Assembly (NCBI GenBank): GCA_035645695.1
Contig: DASQMC010000026.1
Coordinates: 62,001-126,000, forward strand
From: JAIVJZ01 sp035645695
GTDB lineage: Bacteria > Acidobacteriota > Blastocatellia > Pyrinomonadales > Pyrinomonadaceae
Reading direction: 5' to 3'
DNA: 64,000 nucleotides
Positions 40,417 through 47,438 of this stretch are shown here, in pieces (position 1 is the first letter of the stretch; the number at the start of each line of letters is the position of its first letter). The notes below the pieces were generated by a model. The model saw only the letters and a program-made list of their open reading frames with translations, searched no databases and was not told the DNA's origin. The position numbers were made by a program, and so were the translations under genes.

Positions 40417-41835
40417 TTGCGACGCGCGCGTCTGTTTCGTCAAATCATCATTGATCTACGTTTTGTTACGCTGGTTGTCATCGTGTCGATCACTGCGATG
40501 ATCTGCGTCTACACGCGCGCCGCTTCAAAAGAACCCGCCGAGGAAGCCGTGGCGGCGCAGAGGAGCGCACGCGCCCGCCCGTCGCAGCAGGCGCAACGAC
40601 GCCGCCCGACGCCCGCGCGCCCACGCACCGACTACTCGAATTTTTCGCACGCGACCAAAGGTCACTTTGAAAACTGCTCATCCTGTCACGTGATCCCTTC
40701 CTTCCAGAAGCCGGACATCGCCGATTACCCGGATCATCCCGCTTGCATCAACTGTCACCGCCAGCAATTCTTCCGCGGCGCGCGCCCCGTCATTTGCTCG
40801 AACTGCCACACCGTCACCTCCCCGAGCAGCGAAGCGCGCTTTAAGTTCCCGAAGGAAACGGAAGCATCGCAGTTCTCCGACATCTTCCCGCACGCCAGCC
40901 ACATCAAGACGACTTCGCTCTTGCAGTTTGAAAAAGTATCCGGCAGGAAGATGAATATTCAGGCGACCTGCATGCACTGTCATAAAGTTGACGGCATCGC
41001 GCGGAAGCCGCCCGCGGGCGCACCGGCGGATGTCTTCGCCGCGCCCGCCGGGACTTTCATGACCACCCCCACGAGCCATGCCACCTGTTTCGCTTGCCAC
41101 TGGCAAAAGGGCGTTGAGAACCGCGAGCAATTGCCGCTCTCGAACGAGTGCGCCGGCTGCCACAAGAATCTCACGAGACCTCTGATTCAAACGGCCGCGT
41201 TGACCGCGCCCTCCGGCGCGCCGCCTACGGTTAAAGCGGCATCGCCCGCAAGTAAAGCAGCGTCGCCCGCAGGTACGGCGAATGCGCCGAAGATCGTGCC
41301 CGCTATCGCAAGGGGAACTTTGCAGACCGCTTTGCAGGGCGCGCTCGCCGCGCACACGACTCTCGCGCCGCCGCGCGTCTCGCCAAAGTTCGTACACGAA
41401 CTCGACCCGCACAAGAAGCGCACGAATGACGAGGGCAAGGAGATCGCCATCACCTGCACGCAATGCCACGCCGCCGTCCGCAAGGCCACGACGCTCGAAG
41501 CCATGCAACTCAAGGTGAATCAGGTGCAGTTGATGCCGTCGTGTTCGACCTCGGCCTGCCACACCGCTCTCTCCGGCACGACCGGGTTGAAACTCTCCGT
41601 GTTCCGCGAGTTGAGGGAGCGCGGCAAGGATGCCAGGTTCGACTGCGCGCTCTGTCACACGCCGCCCGTCAGCCTGAACCCGGAAGTTCCCTGTAGCCAC
41701 TACAAGGCCGTGCTCGATTCCGCGAAGAAGGAGAACGAGGCCCTGGAGAAAGCGGGGAAGAAGCCGCGCGGCCTGACCGGCATCGAAGGACTCATCCCAC
41801 CGCGTTGTGCCGAAAAACCGAAGGAGGGTAGTTAA
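40417..41835 (+). CDS. Multihaem cytochrome c (eight CXXCH plus one CX4CH)
   Basis: A 472-residue exported protein with an N-terminal membrane helix (about 15-33) and a basic, Pro/Arg-rich linker. Haem sites run CSSCH, CINCH, CSNCH, CMHCH, CFACH, CAGCH, then, after a 100-residue Ala/Pro/Lys-rich linker, CTQCH, a CSTSACH (CX4CH) and CALCH. The gap divides it into a six-haem and a three-haem half. Extra His residues (FSHATKGHF, PHASHIK) can act as distal ligands, as in class-III cytochromes. The start is TTG at 40417, the first in-frame codon giving the full anchor, with AAAGGA 9 bases upstream; this is uncertain. Confidence 0.85.
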   Translation: MRRARLFRQIIIDLRFVTLVVIVSITAMICVYTRAASKEPAEEAVAAQRSARARPSQQAQRRRPTPARPRTDYSNFSHATKGHFENCSSCHVIPSFQKPDIADYPDHPACINCHRQQFFRGARPVICSNCHTVTSPSSEARFKFPKETEASQFSDIFPHASHIKTTSLLQFEKVSGRKMNIQATCMHCHKVDGIARKPPAGAPADVFAAPAGTFMTTPTSHATCFACHWQKGVENREQLPLSNECAGCHKNLTRPLIQTAALTAPSGAPPTVKAASPASKAASPAGTANAPKIVPAIARGTLQTALQGALAAHTTLAPPRVSPKFVHELDPHKKRTNDEGKEIAITCTQCHAAVRKATTLEAMQLKVNQVQLMPSCSTSACHTALSGTTGLKLSVFRELRERGKDARFDCALCHTPPVSLNPEVPCSHYKAVLDSAKKENEALEKAGKKPRGLTGIEGLIPPRCAEKPKEGS

Positions 41836-41841
41836 ACCGAC

Positions 41842-42822
41842 GTGCGTCGCGACGACGAAGAACAATTTGTGACGGGTAACGGCGACACAAACGCCGCGCC
41901 GCCGCCTCCGCAACGACGCCGCAAGATGAACGCGGGGCGCGTGCTCACGCTCGCGTTTTTGCTCGCCTGCGTTGCCGGTTTGTCGGCCGTGTCACACTTC
42001 AACCGCCGCGCCGCCGCTTCCTCCGCTTCTTCCGCTTCAAATTCGCCTGCCGCCCTCGAACCGCCGCCGCAACAGGGTATGAGCGGCGTTGACTTCTCGA
42101 AGTTCAAGCACAACAGCCAGCGGCACGCCTCGCTCGCCTGCGCCGACTGTCACAGGCGCGACTCGAACAACTCGACGCGCCCGACGCTGCCCGGCCACAA
42201 ATCCTGCACCGGTTGCCACCTGCCGCAGTTCGTCACACAAAACATTCCGATGTGTGCCATCTGCCACACGGACTTAAATTCACAGAACCCGCCCGTCAAA
42301 GGCTTCCCCTCGCTCGGCAGTTTCAATGCGAAGTTCGACCACGCGCAGCACAACCGTGGCGCGGCGCGACCCGCAACAGGCTGCGTCGCGTGCCACACGC
42401 CCGCCGCGCGTCGTGCCGCCGCCATGACCATCCCCGCCGGGTTGGGCGCACACGGGCAGTGCTACAGTTGCCACACGCCCGGCGCGCAGGCGAACGGGCG
42501 CGACATCGCCTCGTGCGGCGTCTGCCACTCGCTCACCGCGCGCTACTTCCGCACTTCCACGAATGCGCAAGCCTTCCGCGCCAGCTTCAGCCATGCCACG
42601 CACGGCGCGCGCCAGCGTCTGGGTTGCGCCGATTGTCATAATCTGCGCGCCGGTCTCCCGCAGTCACAACAAGTCACCGCGCCCTCCGTCTCACAGCACT
42701 TCAACACGACGCGGGCGCAAAGCTGCATGACCTGTCACAACGGGCGACGCGCCTTCGGCGACGCCGATTTCAACGACTGCAAACGCTGCCACAAAGCCCA
42801 AACTTTCCGCATGGGCGTCTGA
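41842..42822 (+). CDS. Nonahaem cytochrome c
   Basis: A 326-residue exported protein. It has a basic cytoplasmic N terminus, one membrane helix (about 32-50), a Ser/Ala/Pro linker and nine CXXCH sites at roughly even spacing: CADCH, CTGCH, CAICH, CVACH, CYSCH, CGVCH, CADCH, CMTCH, CKRCH. Histidines in FKHNSQRH, FDHAQH and FSHATH are candidate axial ligands, as in cytochrome c7/c3 domains. GTG at 41842, six bases after the previous stop; AAGGAGG lies 14 bases upstream. Co-transcribed with the gene at 40417. Confidence 0.88.
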   Translation: MRRDDEEQFVTGNGDTNAAPPPPQRRRKMNAGRVLTLAFLLACVAGLSAVSHFNRRAAASSASSASNSPAALEPPPQQGMSGVDFSKFKHNSQRHASLACADCHRRDSNNSTRPTLPGHKSCTGCHLPQFVTQNIPMCAICHTDLNSQNPPVKGFPSLGSFNAKFDHAQHNRGAARPATGCVACHTPAARRAAAMTIPAGLGAHGQCYSCHTPGAQANGRDIASCGVCHSLTARYFRTSTNAQAFRASFSHATHGARQRLGCADCHNLRAGLPQSQQVTAPSVSQHFNTTRAQSCMTCHNGRRAFGDADFNDCKRCHKAQTFRMGV

Positions 42823-42855
42823 CGATCTCTTTTGTTAAATTACCGGGAAGGAAAA

Positions 42856-42885
42856 TTGACAACCCCGTACGGGCGGTCTTATAGT
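42856..42885 (+). promoter_or_regulatory. Strong candidate promoter with a palindromic spacer
   Basis: TTGACA (42856-42861), 18-base spacer, TATAGT (42880-42885). The spacer contains the perfect palindrome CCCGTACGGG (42864-42873), which could be an operator over the core promoter. About 137 bases upstream of the tetrahaem ATG. Confidence 0.6.
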
Positions 42886-43022
42886 GTTGACGCGCGTAAA
42901 CTCTACGAGTTCGCGTCTATTGTCCGATTCAACGCTCTACGAAATCCAGCTCTTTATCTCTCCTGATAGTCTCTGAAAAGTTTGTCGCTTGCGGCAGACC
43001 CCCCTTTGAAGGACGACCAGCC

Positions 43023-43580
43023 ATGAAACTACTTCTAGTTCTCGCCGCCACTATCAGCTTCGCAGCCATCACTTTGTCCGGCAACGCCTCCGCGCTCGTC
43101 GCACTGAGCAGCAAGGTGCAGCCGAAAGAAGTGATCCTCGGCAAAGACGCCAAAGCGACGGGGCAGGGCAGCAAGTCCGTCCTCTTCACGCACGACACTC
43201 ACTCGTTGAAGCCCTATAGCGCCGACGGCAAATCCGTCATCGGCTGCGCCGAGTGCCATCACACGGATCAACCGAAGTCCGCGCTCAAAGGCATACTCAA
43301 AACTTCCGAGCGCGAGGAGATGCTGACGACGGCTTCTCTGGAGAAGGCTGACGCCAAGCCGGTCAAGACCTGCCGCGAGTGTCACGCGCAGACCGACATC
43401 AAGCCCGCCGGATGGCCTTCCAACCCGGAAGTTACCTACCCGGACGAGTCAGACCCGATCACGCTGACGAACGAGGAAGCCTATCACCGCAACTGCAACG
43501 TCTGCCACGACGCGGTCAAGAAGCGCAACCCCGCGACCAAAGCGCCTGTCAGTTGCGCCCAATGCCACAACGGGAAATAA
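43023..43580 (+). CDS. Small tetrahaem cytochrome c (class III-like)
   Basis: A 185-residue periplasmic protein with a cleavable signal peptide (about 1-24). Four haem sites follow: CAECH (preceded by the FTHDTHS histidines), CRECH, CNVCH and CAQCH near the C terminus. Size and His pattern fit soluble c3/c7-type electron shuttles. AAGGA lies about 9 bases upstream of the ATG. It has its own strong promoter (42856) and is followed by a lipoprotein gene. It could shuttle electrons between the membrane oxidoreductase and the larger cytochromes. Confidence 0.88.
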   Translation: MKLLLVLAATISFAAITLSGNASALVALSSKVQPKEVILGKDAKATGQGSKSVLFTHDTHSLKPYSADGKSVIGCAECHHTDQPKSALKGILKTSEREEMLTTASLEKADAKPVKTCRECHAQTDIKPAGWPSNPEVTYPDESDPITLTNEEAYHRNCNVCHDAVKKRNPATKAPVSCAQCHNGK

Positions 43581-43614
43581 AACGAATCAAGGGTAGTTTG
43601 GAATCGAATACAAA

Positions 43615-44139
43615 ATGCGAAACCTCGTCCTGGCTCTTACCTGCGGAGCCGCACTGGTAGCCCCCGGTTGCGGCACTCAATCGAATACGAACAACACGGC
43701 GGGCGGCGCTTCCGGCGGTAACGCGTCGCCGGCCTCGACACGCCCGGCGCAGACCTCGAACATTCCGCCCGTCTCGTCCGCGCACGGCGGCAACCCGCCC
43801 GGCGGCGCGCCCGCCGTTAACGGCACGGGCAATTCCGCTAAACCGACCGGCCTCGATACAGCCGCGCTCGACGACAAGATCACGAAGGCCGAGGCTAAGG
43901 CGAAGGCCAGCGGCGCAACACAGTCAGACAAACTAGCCGCCGCCGCCGCTTACCTCGAACGCGGCAACCTCTACCGGGATGCCGGGCAGCCCACGCTCTA
44001 CAAATTCGCCCTCGGCGATTATCGTTACGCCTTGCGCTACCAACCGGACAACGCAGAGGCGCGCGAGAAGATGAATGAGATTGTCGGCATTTATCAGTCG
44101 ATGGGTCGCCCGGTTCCCGAAAACGGCAACGAGCCGTAA
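43615..44139 (+). CDS. Small TPR-like lipoprotein
   Basis: A 174-residue protein with a lipobox (VAPGC, Cys 19), a long Asn/Gly/Ser/Pro-rich linker to about residue 85, and a C-terminal helical segment. That segment (KLAAAAAYLERGNLYRDAG to LGDYRYALRYQPDNAEAREKM) reads like one to two TPR units. Likely an outer-membrane-anchored adaptor beside the tetrahaem cytochrome. Its stop codon is the first three bases of a 24-bp tandem repeat. Confidence 0.75.
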   Translation: MRNLVLALTCGAALVAPGCGTQSNTNNTAGGASGGNASPASTRPAQTSNIPPVSSAHGGNPPGGAPAVNGTGNSAKPTGLDTAALDDKITKAEAKAKASGATQSDKLAAAAAYLERGNLYRDAGQPTLYKFALGDYRYALRYQPDNAEAREKMNEIVGIYQSMGRPVPENGNEP

Positions 44140-44184
44140 GTCGCAGCTTTAGTCTCGAAATAAGTCGCACCTTTAGTCTCAAAA
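44137..44184. repeat. Tandem 24-bp direct repeat beginning at a stop codon
   Basis: Two abutting 24-base copies (44137-44160 and 44161-44184), starting TAAGTCGCAGCTTTAG and TAAGTCGCACCTTTAG, with two mismatches. The first copy begins with the TAA of the lipoprotein gene. Confidence 0.9.
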
Positions 44185-44191
44185 AAAACAA

Positions 44192-44231
44192 GAGAGGCCG
44201 CCGAAGCAGTTTGATGCTTCGGCGGCCTCTC
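44192..44231. terminator. Terminator hairpin between convergent genes
   Basis: GAGAGGCCGCCGAAGCA (44192-44208), loop GTTTGA, perfect complement 44215-44231. On the minus strand it is followed by a run of eight T, so it is a strong intrinsic terminator for the FAD oxidoreductase and also closes the plus-strand unit. Confidence 0.92.
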
Positions 44232-44277
44232 GCTTTATGCCGTTAGGTTTGTCCGGCGGGGTGGGCGGTGAGGCTGC

Positions 44278-45831
44278 CTATCCGATCTTGATGCCGATGG
44301 CTTCGAGAAACTTCGTCGGGCGGTCGCCGCCGATCATGGCGAAGATGTAATCGTTTTTGACTGTCGCCTTCACTTCCTGCGTGCGCGCGTTCATCAGCAC
44401 CACTTCGTCGTCGCCGATCTCTTTGATGGCCGTGCCGAAATAGACCTTGATCTTGCCCTCGTCAATGCAATCGTAGACCTGTTGCTTGTTGCCGAACTTG
44501 AGATCGTTCTTCAAGTCGCTGCGAATTACGAGCGTCACTTCGTTGATCTCGTCGTCGGGTCGGAAAGTGATCTTCGTGCCGTCGCGGCGTGCGACGAGAT
44601 CGACCGCTGCCTCGATGGCCGAGTTGCCCGCGCCGACGATGATGATCTTCCGGCGGCGATAAGCCTCAGGGTCGGTCAATTTGTATTTAACTTTGTCCTC
44701 GGTCTGCCCGTCGCGCGTGACTTTCATCTCTTCGCCGGGGAGCCGGAGTTTCATCGGCGTGCCGCGGTTGCCGAGCGCGAGGATGACGCGGCGCGCCTTG
44801 TAAGTCCGCTTATCCTTCGCCGCGCCCTGCTCGGTACTGATGACGAAATAGTCGCCGTCTTCGGCCTTCTTAACCGATTTGCAACTCTCGTTTTCGTTGA
44901 CCGCGACGCCGTATTGCAGCATCGTGCCTTTCCACGTTTCGAGGATCACTTCGCGCTGCAAGCCCGCGCCGTCAACGGCGATGCCGCCGCGCGATTCCAT
45001 CGTCTCCGGTTTGAAGAAAACGTATTTGTTGGCGGGATAAGCGTCGATGGTGGCGAGCACTTTGTCCTGTTCGATGGTGACGGAGCGGAGTTCGGCCTGC
45101 CTGGCGAGGATGGCGGCGGAGAGACCCGCCGGACCTGCGCCGATGATCGCCACGTCGAGTTCGGCCTTCGTCTCGGCGGGCGAGGCGTGCAATTCACCGG
45201 CAATGTGCTTGACGCAGTCTGCGCCCTCGTTGGCCGCGTTCTTGATGAGCGGCGTGCCGGAAACGTCGCCGATGATGTAGCAGCCGGGAACGTTCGTCAT
45301 GAACGTCGCATCGCGTGTCGGCACTTTGCGCGGCGGAATCTTCTTCGACGTGTTGATGACGATGCACGCCTTCGGGTTCACCGGGCACTCGACTTGGCAC
45401 GATGTATCTTCCATGCACTGCGCGCTCGCAATCGACTTGGCGACGCCGCCGACGATTGCCAGCACGTCGTGCGGGCAGGCATCCACGCAGGCGTGACAGC
45501 CGATGCAGCGTTCGGTGACGATAACCGGGTGCGGATATGTCGCACCGTCCGGGTCGTATTTCTCGATCAGGGCGGGCGTGAGTTGCGCGTTCGCCGTCTC
45601 TTCGCCTTTGTCCTGAGCGCGTGGTTCTTCGAGCAGGAGGCGAGCGCGGCGCGCGTCTCGTAACGCGAAGCCGAGGCCGACCAGGATGAGCGTCAGGCTC
45701 ATGCCCGCCCAGCCGAACCACGGCAGCCCGCCGAAATAAGCCTTGCCCGCGAAATCATCACGCGTGAACAGGTTGATCGCCAGCAACAGCGCGGTCAGCG
45801 CGAGGATGATGAACAGTTGCGACTTTTTCAT
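44278..45831 (-). CDS. Membrane-anchored ferredoxin / FAD NAD(P)-oxidoreductase
   Basis: A 517-residue protein. Two N-terminal helices (about 6-22 and 38-58) anchor it. A ferredoxin part (CIGCHACVDACP near 110, then CMEDTSCQVECP) supplies eight cysteines for two 4Fe-4S clusters. The rest is thioredoxin-reductase-like: IIGAGPAGLSAA for FAD, IIVGAGNSAIEAA for NAD(P), and a C-terminal YIFAMIGGDRPT. No redox-active CXXC is seen in the reductase part, so it moves electrons between NAD(P)H and iron-sulphur partners rather than reducing thioredoxin. It lies directly downstream of the FHA-cytochrome and cNMP genes on the same strand. Confidence 0.85.
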   Translation of the reverse strand: MKKSQLFIILALTALLLAINLFTRDDFAGKAYFGGLPWFGWAGMSLTLILVGLGFALRDARRARLLLEEPRAQDKGEETANAQLTPALIEKYDPDGATYPHPVIVTERCIGCHACVDACPHDVLAIVGGVAKSIASAQCMEDTSCQVECPVNPKACIVINTSKKIPPRKVPTRDATFMTNVPGCYIIGDVSGTPLIKNAANEGADCVKHIAGELHASPAETKAELDVAIIGAGPAGLSAAILARQAELRSVTIEQDKVLATIDAYPANKYVFFKPETMESRGGIAVDGAGLQREVILETWKGTMLQYGVAVNENESCKSVKKAEDGDYFVISTEQGAAKDKRTYKARRVILALGNRGTPMKLRLPGEEMKVTRDGQTEDKVKYKLTDPEAYRRRKIIIVGAGNSAIEAAVDLVARRDGTKITFRPDDEINEVTLVIRSDLKNDLKFGNKQQVYDCIDEGKIKVYFGTAIKEIGDDEVVLMNARTQEVKATVKNDYIFAMIGGDRPTKFLEAIGIKIG

Positions 45832-45867
45832 GGTGTCGGAAAGAAGTTTGTAATTTGAGACTGAGAA

Positions 45868-47376
45868 CTATTTGTCGCGCGCGGTCGCAAGCAGAGAGGG
45901 GTTCCAGTGGCGTTTGTCGCGCACGTGCTGGACGTGGCAGGAGGTGCAGTTGGGCGCGTCGGCCGCTAGCAGCGCGCGTCCCGTCTGCACATCGGTCTTG
46001 CCGCTGTGACAGGCGGCGCAGGTTGTGCGCGGCGTCTCGCGGTCGAGCGTCGCGCCGTAGGACTTGTGACACGTCGAACACGAGACTTCGCCTTCGAAAC
46101 CTGCGAGCGCGCCCGTCGTGCGCACGCGGTACAGGTGCAGCGCGTGAAACTGCGCGCTTCGCCGCCCGCCGTCGTCGGTAGCCGCTACAGGCCAGTTCGC
46201 CACGAGTTGCCTGAGTTCCTCCGGCTTCTGTTGCCATGCCTCCTCTTCCACACCCTCCCACTTCCATTGACCGTTGACAACCGGATAGCCGAACGTGCCG
46301 CCGTGCGGCGTGAACACGCGCCGACCCTGATAGAGTTTCCGGTTGTTATCGTTGTGGCATCCGGCGCAGGTCTCGTCAAAGCGGACGCCTTTCTGGAAAT
46401 CCGCGTTGAAGGGAGCGACGCCGGGGCGAAACTCCGCGCCGCGATGTTCCGAGTGGCAACTGATGCAGCCGACGCCCGCCGCCTCGTGCGGCGGCGTGAC
46501 CGTCGCCGAGAAGGCCTCAGTTTGGTGACACGTCGCGCAGTTCGTCTCCATGCTCGTGCGCATCGAATGACACGTCGTGCAGGAGTTTGCATTCGGCTCA
46601 CGGGCGATGGCCGGGGTCTGGGTAAAAGACGTGCGCGCGTGTGCGTTCGAGACGGGTGCGGGCGAAAAGGCGGACGTGTAACTGAATGCAGCGACTATGG
46701 AGAGCAGGCCGACGACCACCACGCCCCAAGTGAAGATCGAGAACGGCCACGGGCGTTCGAGGTCGCGCGTCGGCTTCCAGTTGAAGCGCGCCTTGCCGAG
46801 TTTTGGCGCGAGCGGTCGCGGCCTGAGCGGCGAAGGGCGCGACACCTTGCCCGCCTCGCGCTTGCGTTTCTCCCAGAACACATCGAGCGCGCCCTCGTCC
46901 GCATCCGCGCCGCTTGCGCCTCCCGATGCGGCGGCGGATGCCTGAGAGTCTGCGCCGGTGTCCACCGTGGGCGGGGCGTCCGGCGTGTGCGATTGACTGC
47001 CGGTCAGAACTTCGGCCTCGCCGATGTTCACCGTGGTCTGGTATCTGACCCTGACCGAAAGCACGCTGCCTTCAAAGTCAATGAAAAGAAAGAACGGGCC
47101 GATTTGCACAACGTCGCCGTCGGCCAGCGCGGCTTTCTCGTGAACGAGGTCGCCGTTGAGCGTCGTCGAGTTGGACGGGCTGAGGTGGAAGATGTAGAAA
47201 CGCCCGCCCACTCGTCTGATCCCTGCGTGGAGGCGCGAGACGGTCGGGTGGTTCAGGTTCAGTTCGCTGTCCGGCGCACGCCCGATGGCGAGTCCCTCCG
47301 AGATGAGCGTGACCGGATCGAAAGAGCGATCTTCGCGCTTGATGATGAACGTGGTGGCCTCTTGCCGTGTGCTCAC
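45868..47376 (-). CDS. FHA domain - transmembrane - heptahaem cytochrome c fusion
   Basis: A 502-residue protein. Residues about 15-105 are an FHA (phosphothreonine-binding) domain: AIGRAPDSELNLNHPTVSRLHAGI carries the conserved Gly-Arg, Ser and Arg-x-x-His, and STTLNGDLV the Asn-Gly. A linker leads to one transmembrane helix (about 245-268, FTWGVVVVGLLSIVAAFSY), then seven CXXCH sites (CTTCH, CATCH, CISCH, CAGCH, CSTCH, CAACH, CTSCH). So a cytoplasmic phosphopeptide reader is joined to a periplasmic heptahaem domain. The start is GTG at 47376, which begins just before the FHA fold; the frame is open upstream. It lies between the cNMP and FAD genes. Confidence 0.88.
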   Translation of the reverse strand: MSTRQEATTFIIKREDRSFDPVTLISEGLAIGRAPDSELNLNHPTVSRLHAGIRRVGGRFYIFHLSPSNSTTLNGDLVHEKAALADGDVVQIGPFFLFIDFEGSVLSVRVRYQTTVNIGEAEVLTGSQSHTPDAPPTVDTGADSQASAAASGGASGADADEGALDVFWEKRKREAGKVSRPSPLRPRPLAPKLGKARFNWKPTRDLERPWPFSIFTWGVVVVGLLSIVAAFSYTSAFSPAPVSNAHARTSFTQTPAIAREPNANSCTTCHSMRTSMETNCATCHQTEAFSATVTPPHEAAGVGCISCHSEHRGAEFRPGVAPFNADFQKGVRFDETCAGCHNDNNRKLYQGRRVFTPHGGTFGYPVVNGQWKWEGVEEEAWQQKPEELRQLVANWPVAATDDGGRRSAQFHALHLYRVRTTGALAGFEGEVSCSTCHKSYGATLDRETPRTTCAACHSGKTDVQTGRALLAADAPNCTSCHVQHVRDKRHWNPSLLATARDK

Positions 47377-47438
47377 TGGAATTGACTCCGCTGCCGGCCT
47401 CGGCCGGGTCTTGAGTTGAACAGCATGATTGAATCTTT

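Noticed and set aside
44278..45831. Thioredoxin reductase
   Set aside because: The redox CXXC of TrxR is absent and ferredoxin plus membrane helices are present instead.
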